Made by a program: the position numbers and the translations under genes | Notes under the pieces: model-generated | Seen by the model: the letters and a program-made list of their open reading frames with translations, nothing else | Database searches by the model: none | Told to the model about the DNA's origin: nothing | Shown here: piece after piece, positions 46,115-54,039 of the stretch | Layout: each line of letters begins with the position of its first letter | Position numbering within the stretch: the first letter of the stretch is position 1 | From: Arthrobacter sp. OY3WO11 | GTDB taxonomy: Bacteria; Actinomycetota; Actinomycetes; Actinomycetales; Micrococcaceae | DNA: 64,000 bases | Assembly: GCF_001641125.1 (NCBI RefSeq) | Contig: NZ_LWLP01000001.1 | Location: forward strand, 2,962,079-3,026,078 | Direction of reading: 5' to 3'

Positions 46115-47773
46115 CTAACTGGCGGCGGCGCCCAGGGTGACGTCGAACGTCTGTTCCTTGCCGTTCCGCAGGACAGTGATCTTGACGCTGGACCCGGCGG
46201 GTTGTTCCCGGACCGCCGCGGTCAGCTGTTCCGGTTCCCCGATGGTGAGGTCGTTGAACTTAGTGATCACGTCGCCCACCTTGATCCCTGCCTTGCCGGC
46301 TGCGGAATCGGCCTCCACGGTGGCGACGTCCGCACCAACCGAGAACCCGGAAGAAGCAGTCGACGCAGTCTTCTTCTTGACGCTGACACCCAACTGGCCG
46401 TGCGAGGCCTTGCCGGTGTCAATGATTTCCTGCGCCACCCTCTTGGCATGGTTGATGGGAATGCTGAAACCGACGCCGATGTTTCCGCTGGTTGAGGAGG
46501 CGCTCGATCCCGCCGACGCAATGGCCACGTTGACGCCGATAATCTCGCCGCTGCTGTTCACCAGGGCACCGCCGGAGTTTCCGGGGTTGATGGCGGCGTC
46601 GGTCTGGATGACGTTGATGGAGATCTCCCCCTGGTCCGCCGTCTGCTGGCTCTGTCCGCCACCCGGGGGCGCGAACTGGAACCCGCCCTCGTCGTCGCCC
46701 TCGGCGTTGTCCCCCTCCTCTGGGGCGGCCGCGGAGGCAACACTGATGGTCCGGTTGAGCGTTGAAACGATGCCATCGGTCACGGTGCCGGTCAGGCCCA
46801 GCGGCGAGCCGATGGCGATGGCGGTGTCCCCCACGTTCAATTTCCCGGAATCGCCAAGGGTGGCGGGCGTCAGGCCGTTGGCGTTGTCCACCTTGATCAC
46901 TGCGAGATCAGACAACGGGTCTGTGCCAACCAGTTTGGCGGTAAGCACCTTGCCGTCACTGGTCCGCACTTCAAGGGCAGCGTCGGCCGTCTGGCCATCC
47001 AGGGTAACGACGTGGGTGTTGGTGAGGATATGCCCCTGGTCGTCCAGGATGATTCCGGAGCCCGTCCCGCCGGAACCGCCACTTGAGGCACTGATGGTCA
47101 CCACGCTGGGCGACGCCTTCTGGGCAGCTGCCGTAATGGCGTTGACGTTGTCCTTGTTGTTGACGATGACCGTCCCGGGTTGGCTGTTGCTGCTTACTGC
47201 GGCACCCGAACCGGCGTTGCCGAACAGTTCCGCGGAACCGACGGTGGCCACTCCCCCTCCCACCAGTCCGGCCGCGAGGATGCTCGCCACCAGGGTACCG
47301 ACGCCGAATGTCGCTTTCCGCCTTGGCGCGTCCTTGGGGCTGGGGGCGAAGGAAGCCCCGCTGTGGACGCCGTTGCCACCTTGCAGGGTGTTGGCGCCGT
47401 GGTCCTGGCCCGCGTACTGGTTTTCCTGCCGGCCCTGGCCGGCGTAGCCGTAACCCGTGTAGGACGCCTGATTCCCGGGCGCCTGAGGGGCGGACGGGTC
47501 CTGCCCGGCCGTGTGCTGCCCGCCGTAGAAGGGCTGCCGCTGGGGATAGACGGGACGCTGGGCTCCGGGGAGTTCCTGGGTGGGGTTGCTGCCCTGCTGC
47601 TCAATCCGCTCGGTGGGGTACTGGCGGCGACCGGACCCATTCGCTCCGGGATCACCTGCCGGTTGCTCGCCCACAGCCGGCTCCTCCGCCTGTCCGGCGT
47701 GCTGCCCCCAGGGATCCTGCCGGTCCTGGCCGCTGTTCCGCGAAGCCGGACCCGGCGTCTGGTTCTCAGTCAT
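46115..47773 (-). CDS. HtrA/DegP-type serine protease with PDZ domain
   Basis: The ATG at 47771-47773 is preceded by AAAGGAAG. The product is 552 residues. A Gln/Gly/Pro-rich cytoplasmic part of about 155 residues is followed by a membrane helix (about 157-180) and then a trypsin-like domain. The catalytic triad is visible: His in LTNTHVV (near 253), Asp in DLAVIKVD (near 289), and Ser in NPGNSGGALVNS (near 398). One C-terminal PDZ domain follows (VGVSVKKKTASTASSGF, VGDVITKFNDLTIGEPEQL). It is a surface quality-control protease. It diverges from the TPM gene. An Asp/Glu insert (EEGDNAEGDDEGG) interrupts the trypsin domain. Confidence 0.94.
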   Translation of the reverse strand: MTENQTPGPASRNSGQDRQDPWGQHAGQAEEPAVGEQPAGDPGANGSGRRQYPTERIEQQGSNPTQELPGAQRPVYPQRQPFYGGQHTAGQDPSAPQAPGNQASYTGYGYAGQGRQENQYAGQDHGANTLQGGNGVHSGASFAPSPKDAPRRKATFGVGTLVASILAAGLVGGGVATVGSAELFGNAGSGAAVSSNSQPGTVIVNNKDNVNAITAAAQKASPSVVTISASSGGSGGTGSGIILDDQGHILTNTHVVTLDGQTADAALEVRTSDGKVLTAKLVGTDPLSDLAVIKVDNANGLTPATLGDSGKLNVGDTAIAIGSPLGLTGTVTDGIVSTLNRTISVASAAAPEEGDNAEGDDEGGFQFAPPGGGQSQQTADQGEISINVIQTDAAINPGNSGGALVNSSGEIIGVNVAIASAGSSASSTSGNIGVGFSIPINHAKRVAQEIIDTGKASHGQLGVSVKKKTASTASSGFSVGADVATVEADSAAGKAGIKVGDVITKFNDLTIGEPEQLTAAVREQPAGSSVKITVLRNGKEQTFDVTLGAAAS

Positions 47774-48058
47774 GGGACTTCCTTTCATCCTCGTCTGCAT
47801 TAACTATGGACTCCCTGGCTGGAACAAGCTCGGATGTTTGCTGAGAGCTTCCTGAGGACCGCTGCTGCCCGGCTGACTTGCCGCCCGGCGTTTCGCTGCT
47901 GGCATATTCGCGCCGATGGACGGGCTGTGGGGTGCACCATAGAATCAAGATGAAATGCCACAGCGACCTGCGGCTTCACACCAAGCGTGGGGGCGCTGCT
48001 GGATTCTGAGACGACTGATTCGTCCCGAATCGGTGTCAGGCGTGCTGAAGGGTTGCAC

Positions 48059-50098
48059 ATGCGGTCAAAGTTCAAACGTATATTCGCCGTGATCGGCCTT
48101 ACCGCCTTCCTGGCGATGCCCGCCGGCGCGGCCTGGGCCGAGGATCCGGTCGATCTGGACCCCGCAACCAAAATTGTGGATGATGCCGGAGTCCTTGGCT
48201 CGCAGAAGGGCGAGGTCCAGGATGCCATTAAGAAGCTCGGCGCGGACCACGCCACTGTGCTGCACGTGGTCACCGTCAAGAGGTTTGAAAACCCGGCAGA
48301 CCGGGAAGCCTGGTCGGACGCTGTGGCCGAAAAGGCCAACCTTGGTTCCAACGCTTTGATCTTTGCGGTAGCTACTGAGACAAGGCAGTACGTCCTGAAC
48401 AAGGGCGGCAGCAAGATCACGGCTGCCCAAATCGAGAACATTAAGAGCAAGGCCATCGGTCCGCAGCTCGCGAACGACAACTATGCGCAGGCAGCAATCA
48501 ACGCAGCAGCAGCAATCGGTGATGCTGCCGGTGGTGGCAGCGGCAATGTTCCCGGTGACGGTGCCGGGGCTGCAGTTCTCGTGGGAACGGGTGTTGTAGC
48601 TGCAGGTGGCGCCGGCGCGTACCTCTACTTCCGCAACAAGCGCAAGAAGGCAGCCGGGCAGGCAGCCAACGCCAGCTACGGCCCGCAGGGCGCTGAGCTC
48701 GATCCGCTGGCGTCGCTGAGCATCGAGGAACTTCGCCGCAAGGGAGGCTCCCTTCTGATTGAGGCGGACGATGCCATCAAGTCCAGCGAGCAGGAACTCA
48801 TGTTCGCCCAGGCACAGTACGGCGATTCCGCCGTCGGCAATTTCACCAAGGCGCTGAACGAAGCCAAAGCCCACCTGAGCGAATCCTTCAAGCTGCAGCA
48901 GCAGCTGGACGATCACATCCCGGACACTGAAGAGCAGCAGCGGACATGGCTCGGCGAGATCATCCGCCGGTCAGAGGCCGCACTGTCATCCCTCCAGGAG
49001 CAGAAGGCGGACTTCGACTCCCTGCGTGAACTTGAGAAGAACGCACCGCAGGCCCTGGCAGCTGTCAACGCAGGAGCCCGCGAGGCAGACTCGAAGATCT
49101 CCAGCGCCGAAGAGTCCCTCACCTCCCTCCGCGCCAAATATGCCGAGAGTGCCCTGACCCAGGTTTCTGACAACATCCTGCAGGCCAAAGAACGCCTGGC
49201 GTTCGTCCAGAACGCAACCGCCACCGCCCAGCAGAAGCTGGCTGAGGGCGAGGCCAGCCTTTCCGCTGTAGCAGTCCGCGCAGCCGAAGAGAGCCTGCAC
49301 CAGACCAACGTCCTCCTGGACGCCATCGCCAAGGTTTCCTCCAACCTGGATGAAGCCCGGAGCAGCCTCGAGAGTGCAGTAGTGGACACCTCCCAGGATC
49401 TCGCGCAGGCACGGGCCATGATCCAGTCGGGCGCCCACCCCGAACTGGCTGGTCCGGTAGCCGGAGTTGAAAACGCCCTCGCGCAGGTCAAGGCGGAGAT
49501 CCAGGGCGGGAAGATCGACCCCATAGCCACCCTGCAGCGCGTTGAGACTGCCCACCAGTCGCTGGACCAGGCCCTCACCGGCATCAGGGATCAGCAGGAA
49601 CAATCCCGCCGGGCGCAGGCCTCCCTCCAGCAGACCATCATGTCGGCCCAGGCCCAGATCAGCGCAACCTCGGACTACATCACCGCCCGCCGCGGCGGTG
49701 TAGGAACAGAGGCACGCACACGCCTGGCCGAGTCGCAGCGGAACCTTGACTATGCCCTGTCCATTTCACGCACCGACCCCGTGACGGCCCTGACCTACGC
49801 ACAGCAGGCCCACGCCCTGGCCGCGCAGGCAGCCCAGCTGGCACAGACCGATGTTGACCACTTTGGCGGCTACGCCAACCAGGGCTACGGCCGCGGCGGG
49901 ATGTTTGGCGGAGGCGGCGGAGGCCTCGGCGGCGCCATCCTGGGCGGCATCCTGATCAACTCCATCCTCAATGGAGGCGGCGGCGCTGGCTGGGGCGGTG
50001 GCCACAGCGACGGCGGCGGCTGGGGCGGCGGCGATTTCGGCGGCGGAGACATGGGCGGCGGCTGGGGCGGCGACTCCGGCGGCGGCGGAGACTTCTAG
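48059..50098 (+). CDS. TPM-domain protein with coiled coil and Gly/Trp-rich tail
   Basis: The ATG at 48059 has GAAGGG upstream; 679 residues. A signal peptide ends near AWA (27). A TPM/YgcG-like domain (about 35-155, VDDAGVLGSQKGEVQDAIKKL) precedes one membrane helix at 169-191 and a basic stop-transfer. About 400 cytoplasmic residues then have repeated helical coiled-coil character (LDEARSSLESAVVDTSQDLAQA). The C-terminus is very rich in Gly with Trp/Asp (GGGWGGGDFGGGDMGGG). TPM proteins are linked to photosystem repair or membrane biogenesis in other bacteria. A PspA gene follows 107 bases later. The function is unknown. Confidence 0.85.
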   Translation: MRSKFKRIFAVIGLTAFLAMPAGAAWAEDPVDLDPATKIVDDAGVLGSQKGEVQDAIKKLGADHATVLHVVTVKRFENPADREAWSDAVAEKANLGSNALIFAVATETRQYVLNKGGSKITAAQIENIKSKAIGPQLANDNYAQAAINAAAAIGDAAGGGSGNVPGDGAGAAVLVGTGVVAAGGAGAYLYFRNKRKKAAGQAANASYGPQGAELDPLASLSIEELRRKGGSLLIEADDAIKSSEQELMFAQAQYGDSAVGNFTKALNEAKAHLSESFKLQQQLDDHIPDTEEQQRTWLGEIIRRSEAALSSLQEQKADFDSLRELEKNAPQALAAVNAGAREADSKISSAEESLTSLRAKYAESALTQVSDNILQAKERLAFVQNATATAQQKLAEGEASLSAVAVRAAEESLHQTNVLLDAIAKVSSNLDEARSSLESAVVDTSQDLAQARAMIQSGAHPELAGPVAGVENALAQVKAEIQGGKIDPIATLQRVETAHQSLDQALTGIRDQQEQSRRAQASLQQTIMSAQAQISATSDYITARRGGVGTEARTRLAESQRNLDYALSISRTDPVTALTYAQQAHALAAQAAQLAQTDVDHFGGYANQGYGRGGMFGGGGGGLGGAILGGILINSILNGGGGAGWGGGHSDGGGWGGGDFGGGDMGGGWGGDSGGGGDF

Positions 50099-50205
50099 GC
50101 CACGGCCAAGTACAAGGCCGCACAGGCCGGCGCCCCCTCACAAGCCACAACACAACTGTTCACTGATTTCAGTGGTCACCACAGAGCAGGACGAAAGGTA
50201 GCAAC

Positions 50206-50997
50206 ATGGTTAAGCAGTCCATCTTTGGCCGTATCGCGCAGCTGGCTAAGGCAAACATCAACACTTTGCTGGACAACGCTGAGGATCCCCAGAAGATGCT
50301 GGACCAGATGGTCCGGGACTACACGAACAACATCGCTGAGGCCGAGTCCGCCGTGGCGCAGACCATCGGCAACCTGCGGATGCTCGAGGACGACTACCGC
50401 GAGGACGTCAAGAACGCGCAGGACTGGGGCAACAAGGCCCTTGCGGCCTCGCGGAAGGCGGACGAATACCGGGCCAGCGGTGACACTGTTGATGCCGAGA
50501 AGTTCGACAACCTTGCCAAGGTGGCCCTGCAGCGCCAGATGTCCGCCGAGAATGAGGCCAAGGGGGCAGAGCCCAGCATTGCCTCCCAGCGCGAAGTGGT
50601 GGACAAGCTCAAGTCCGGCCTGGACCAGATGAAGGGCAAACTCAACGAGCTGACCAGCAAGCGGAACGAGCTGGTGGCCCGGTCCAAGACCGCTGCAGCC
50701 CAGTCCCAGGTCCACGACGCGATCAAGAGCATCGACTTCATGGATCCCACCAGCGAAGTGGGCCGCTTCGAGGAAAAGATCCGCCGCGAGGAGGCCAAGG
50801 TCCTTGGCCAGCAGGAACTCGCAGCTTCCAGCCTGGACGCGCAGTTCAACCAGCTGGAGGACCTCGGTGAGCAGGTTGAGATCGAGGCCCGCCTGGCGGC
50901 GCTGAAGTCCGGCAACTCGTCAAAGCCGGCCCTCGGCGCCGCAGGTTCGGCAGCAACAGCCTCAACGGTGGACGAGGCAGACTTCGACAAACTCTGA
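50206..50997 (+). CDS. pspA: PspA/IM30-family membrane-stress protein
   Basis: The 263-residue protein is largely helical: SIFGRIAQLAKANINTLLDN, DPQKMLDQMVRDYTNNIAEAE, then long charged coiled coils. It is the classical ESCRT-III-like PspA/Vipp1 fold that supports damaged membrane. The ATG has AAAGG upstream. It lies after the TPM gene on the same strand, and the whole unit diverges from an HtrA-like protease. The C-terminal 30 residues are disordered. No PspB/C or mycobacterial PspM/N partner is visible here. Confidence 0.93.
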   Translation: MVKQSIFGRIAQLAKANINTLLDNAEDPQKMLDQMVRDYTNNIAEAESAVAQTIGNLRMLEDDYREDVKNAQDWGNKALAASRKADEYRASGDTVDAEKFDNLAKVALQRQMSAENEAKGAEPSIASQREVVDKLKSGLDQMKGKLNELTSKRNELVARSKTAAAQSQVHDAIKSIDFMDPTSEVGRFEEKIRREEAKVLGQQELAASSLDAQFNQLEDLGEQVEIEARLAALKSGNSSKPALGAAGSAATASTVDEADFDKL

Positions 50998-51030
50998 ACG
51001 GCAGGCGGGACGTACCCCCTGCACCAGGGA

Positions 51031-51074
51031 AACGGGTAGGGCCGGGGCCATCGATGGCCCCGGCCCTACCCGTT
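51031..51074. terminator. perfect 44-bp palindrome after pspA
   Basis: Positions 51031-51052 and 51053-51074 are perfect inverted copies (22-bp arms, no spacer; centre ATCGAT). It lies 33 bases after the pspA stop and 24 bases before the photolyase start. Its likely role is termination of pspA. Confidence 0.75.
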
Positions 51075-51098
51075 CCTCCCAGTGTGTAGCGTGGATGT

Positions 51099-52532
51099 AT
51101 GGCTTCCCCCACAGAGACTTCCATCGTCTGGCTCCGCGACGACCTTCGGCTTGATGACAACCCCGCCCTTTCCGAAGCTGCCGCGCTCGGACTGCCCCTG
51201 ACGATCGTCTACATTTTGGACGAGGAGTCCGACGGCGTCCGGCCGCTTGGAGGAGCCACGAAGTGGTGGCTGCACCATTCCCTCGCCTCACTCTCGGGTG
51301 CACTGGAAGCCAAAGGCTCCAGCCTGCTCCTCCGCCGCGGGCCGGCCGAGGAGATCATCAGGGAACTCGCAGCCGAAACCAACGCCCGCCACCTGTTCTG
51401 GAACCGCCGCTACGGCAGGCCGGAGCGTACGGTGGACGCCGCCGTCAAAACGTGGGCCACTGAGAACGGTATTCAGGCCTCCAGCTACCAGGCGAACCTC
51501 CTGTTTGAGCCCTGGACTGTCCAGACAGGCGCCGGCGGGCCGTATAAGGTGTTCACGCCGTTTTGGCGGGCCTGCCTTGCCGGCGCTGATATCCGCGATC
51601 CGCTCCAGGTTCCGGGAACGCTGCCGGCGCCTCCGGACCGAACCGGCAACGCACAGGCGGGCGACACGATTGATGCCTGGGACCTCCTGCCCTCCGCCCC
51701 CGACTGGAGCGGCGGACTCGCCGCTGTCTGGGAACCCGGCGAGGACGGGGCAAGGCACCGGCTCGAAGACTTCCTGGACGGGCCGGCAGAGGAATACGGG
51801 ACGGGCCGGAATATCCCGGGCGTGGAAGGTACCAGCCGGCTTTCACCCCACCTTCGGTTCGGCGAAGTCAGTCCCTTCCGTGTGTGGCGGCAGATCCGCC
51901 GCCGCTATCCAAGCAAAGTGCCTGCCGACGTCGGCATCTTCCGTTCGGAACTTGGCTGGCGGGAATTCTGCTGGCACCTTCTGTACATCAACCCGGATCT
52001 TGCCACCCGCAACTACCGTCCGGACTTTGACCGGTTCGAATGGGAGAAGCCGGGCAAGGATGAGCTGGAAGCCTGGCAACAAGGCCGGACCGGGTATCCG
52101 TTCGTCGATGCAGGCATGCGCCAACTGTGGCAGACCGGCTGGATGCATAACCGGGTGGGGATGGCCGCGGCGTCTTTCCTGGTCAAGAACCTCCTGACGG
52201 ACTGGCGCGTCGGGGAAGCCTGGTTCTGGGACACCCTCGTGGACGCGGACGCAGCCAGCAATCCCGCCAACTGGCAGTGGGTTGCCGGCTCAGGAGCGGA
52301 CGCCTCACCGTACTACCGGATCTTCAACCCCGTTACCCAAAGCAAGAAATTCGACGCCGCGGGCAACTACCTGCGCCACTACATCCCCGAGCTGGCGGAC
52401 CTTGACGGGAAGGCCATCCACGAGCCCTGGAAGGCGGGCGTGGAACTGGACGGATATCCAGGGCCCCTGGTGGACCTGCCCGAGTCCAGGGAGCGGGCCC
52501 TCGAGGCCTACCAGAAGCTCAGGGACAGCTGA
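51099..52532 (+). CDS. phrB: deoxyribodipyrimidine photolyase
   Basis: The 477-residue flavoprotein has an N-terminal photolyase domain (WLRDDLRLDDNPALSEA), a linker, and a C-terminal FAD-binding helical domain with TSRLSPHLRFGEVSPF, SELGWREFCWHLL, PFVDAGMRQLWQTGWMHNR and FWDTLVDADAASNPANWQW. The length is normal for class I CPD photolyases. It would repair UV cyclobutane dimers with blue light. The ATG is preceded by GTGGATGT. The gene converges with the cytochrome-b gene. No second-chromophore synthesis gene is adjacent. Confidence 0.94.
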   Translation: MASPTETSIVWLRDDLRLDDNPALSEAAALGLPLTIVYILDEESDGVRPLGGATKWWLHHSLASLSGALEAKGSSLLLRRGPAEEIIRELAAETNARHLFWNRRYGRPERTVDAAVKTWATENGIQASSYQANLLFEPWTVQTGAGGPYKVFTPFWRACLAGADIRDPLQVPGTLPAPPDRTGNAQAGDTIDAWDLLPSAPDWSGGLAAVWEPGEDGARHRLEDFLDGPAEEYGTGRNIPGVEGTSRLSPHLRFGEVSPFRVWRQIRRRYPSKVPADVGIFRSELGWREFCWHLLYINPDLATRNYRPDFDRFEWEKPGKDELEAWQQGRTGYPFVDAGMRQLWQTGWMHNRVGMAAASFLVKNLLTDWRVGEAWFWDTLVDADAASNPANWQWVAGSGADASPYYRIFNPVTQSKKFDAAGNYLRHYIPELADLDGKAIHEPWKAGVELDGYPGPLVDLPESRERALEAYQKLRDS

Positions 52533-52562
52533 CCCGACCAGGGCACAGGCGGCCGGCTCCCG

Positions 52563-53495
52563 TCAGCGGCTGACCTTACCCATCAGGAAAGCGATGGGCC
52601 GCAGGAAGAGCGGGCGGGCCAGGAACCATGCGGCCACCATGACCACAACCGAGGCGAGGAAAACCCAGAACCCAAACCACCCGTCGTCGTCGCGCACGCC
52701 GTACATGTGGTTGAGGTTCCGCAGGGCCCCCGTGGCGAGCACCAGGAAGACGTGCACCGCGATGAAGGCCACGAAGTAAATCATCACAGGGTAGTGGACG
52801 GCGCGCGCCCATTCGATGGGGAATGCCTTGTTGAGGCCGGCGGCTTTCTTGGGCCAGGCACCAGACATGCGCAGGCCCGTGACAAACGCCAGTGGAGCGG
52901 CAATGAAGACAGTAACGAAGTATGAGAGCAACTGCAGGGCGTTGTAGTTGACCCAGCCGTTCTCGGTGGGCCAGTCCAGGGATGCGTACTGCAGGGCCGC
53001 CGAAAGGGCGTTAGGAATGACGTCCCAGCTGGTGGGGACAATCCGCATCCACTGGCCGGTGGCGAAAAGCAGGACCGCGAACACCAGGCCGTTCAGGATC
53101 CACAAGACATCCAGCGTCAGGTGGAACCACAGCTCAAGGCTGATTTTGGTGGGCGGGTTCTTCGTCTTGATCAGGCCCTTGTTGTTCCGGGTCCAGTGTC
53201 CGCTGGGGCGGGTGGTAGTCCGCACCTGCCACCCCGTGCGGATGATCAGCAGCAGGAAGAACGCGTTCAGGAAGTGCTGCCATGCAAGCCAGGCAGGAAA
53301 GCCCACAGGAGCGTTGTCCGGAAGCTCTGAGTGTCCCGGATAGTCCGCTACGAAGGAAGCCACGGCAGGCAGCCCCATCAGCCACTTGGCGACCAGCACC
53401 ACCAGGACCAGCCCCCCGAGGACGGCAGGCACCGCCCAGTAGAGTCGCGACCGCTTACCCGCCGCGGTACGGGGCTTCTTCGTGGGTGTGGACAT
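52563..53495 (-). CDS. cytochrome b/b6-domain membrane protein
   Basis: From the ATG at 53493-53495 the product is 310 residues, with a basic N-terminal tail and about five membrane helices. Histidines lie in or near helices in positions that could bind heme b: AWQHFLNAFFLL, ELWFHLTLDVLWILNG, ARAVHYPVMIY and AVHVFLVLATG. The pattern fits the family of b-type cytochrome subunits (formate dehydrogenase gamma, thiosulfate reductase, Ni-Fe hydrogenase). No oxidoreductase partner is adjacent, so the redox role is unknown. It follows the initiator tRNA genes in transcription order but is separated by a terminator. Confidence 0.78.
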   Translation of the reverse strand: MSTPTKKPRTAAGKRSRLYWAVPAVLGGLVLVVLVAKWLMGLPAVASFVADYPGHSELPDNAPVGFPAWLAWQHFLNAFFLLLIIRTGWQVRTTTRPSGHWTRNNKGLIKTKNPPTKISLELWFHLTLDVLWILNGLVFAVLLFATGQWMRIVPTSWDVIPNALSAALQYASLDWPTENGWVNYNALQLLSYFVTVFIAAPLAFVTGLRMSGAWPKKAAGLNKAFPIEWARAVHYPVMIYFVAFIAVHVFLVLATGALRNLNHMYGVRDDDGWFGFWVFLASVVVMVAAWFLARPLFLRPIAFLMGKVSR

Positions 53496-53593
53496 CGAAC
53501 AACATTCCTCTCGAGAATGACTGGCCAAGTGCTCACTACGTGTGAGGCTCTGCGAAAGAGAATACTAGGAACTGCACGTATCCACGGAAAAAA

Positions 53594-53630
53594 GAAGACC
53601 CCGGCCGGCTGTAGGCCGGTCGGGGTCTTC
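53594..53630 (-). terminator. intrinsic terminator after tRNA-fMet copy 1
   Basis: A ten-pair stem (53594-53603 with 53621-53630) continues, after one mismatch, as five more pairs (53605-53609 with 53615-53619) with a five-base loop. On the minus strand it is followed by CTTCTTTTTTCC, a strong U-run. It lies seven bases past the tRNA 3' end. Confidence 0.9.
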
Positions 53631-53636
53631 ACATAG

Positions 53637-53710
53637 TTGCGGGGACAGGATTTGAACCTGTGACCTCTGGGTTATGAGCCCAGCGAGCTACCGAACTGCT
53701 CCACCCCGCG
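53637..53710 (-). tRNA. initiator tRNA-fMet (CAT), copy 1
   Basis: The 74-nt gene (no encoded CCA) has anticodon CAT at 53674-53676. The acceptor stem begins C1 opposite A72, the unpaired first position that marks bacterial initiator tRNA. The anticodon stem has three consecutive G-C pairs (GGG/CCC). The T-loop is GTTCAAATC. It is identical to the copy at 53845-53918. Its own terminator follows. Confidence 0.95.
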
Positions 53711-53801
53711 TCGCTGAAACAACACTACCCTAGTTTTCCGGCTTCATTTTCCACTCCGGGATTTTCCCGTCGGATATCCGGGAAGCCCCGGGCTTAAACG
53801 A

Positions 53802-53837
53802 AAACATCCGGACACTCTTTCCAGTATCCGGATGTTT
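53802..53837 (-). terminator. terminator after tRNA-fMet copy 2
   Basis: An 11-bp repeat (53802-53812 with 53827-53837; AAACATCCGGA / TCCGGATGTTT) lies seven bases past the tRNA 3' end, with a short T-run (TTTT) on the minus strand. It separates the two tRNA genes. Confidence 0.8.
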
Positions 53838-53844
53838 CCTTCAG

Positions 53845-53918
53845 TTGCGGGGACAGGATTTGAACCTGTGACCTCTGGGTTATGAGCCCAGCGAGCTACC
53901 GAACTGCTCCACCCCGCG
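53845..53918 (-). tRNA. initiator tRNA-fMet (CAT), copy 2
   Basis: This 74-nt gene has the same sequence as copy 1, with anticodon CAT at 53882-53884, C1-A72 mismatch and three G-C pairs in the anticodon stem. CCA is not encoded. The repeat distance is 208 bases. Each copy has its own terminator, so they are probably separate transcripts. A promoter-like sequence lies upstream at 53930-53958. Confidence 0.95.
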
Positions 53919-53929
53919 TCGCAAGAACT

Positions 53930-53958
53930 ACTTTACCGGCACGTGAACACCAGGCCAA
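53930..53958 (-). promoter_or_regulatory. candidate promoter of tRNA-fMet copy 2
   Basis: On the minus strand, TTGGCC (53953-53958) and TAAAGT (53930-53935) are separated by exactly 17 bases, and the -10 ends 11 bases before the tRNA. Each matches four of six consensus positions. No experimental support exists. Confidence 0.55.
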
Positions 53959-53991
53959 ATCGCGAAGGCGTGATCTCCGTCTCGCCAACGG

Positions 53992-54026
53992 AAACGGCAC
54001 CTGCCCCAAAGGAGCAGGTGCCGTTT
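53992..54026 (-). terminator. hairpin terminator downstream of the UPF0182 gene
   Basis: A perfect 13-bp repeat (53992-54004 with 54014-54026; AAACGGCACCTGC / GCAGGTGCCGTTT) with a nine-base loop lies 13 bases past the stop on the minus strand. It separates the UPF0182 gene from the tRNA promoter. Confidence 0.8.
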
Positions 54027-54039
54027 ACCGCCGTCGTAA

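Noticed and set aside
53637-53918. Duplicated 74-base segment considered as an integration or attachment site
   Set aside because: The repeats are complete initiator tRNA genes with no integrase, phage gene or cargo between them.
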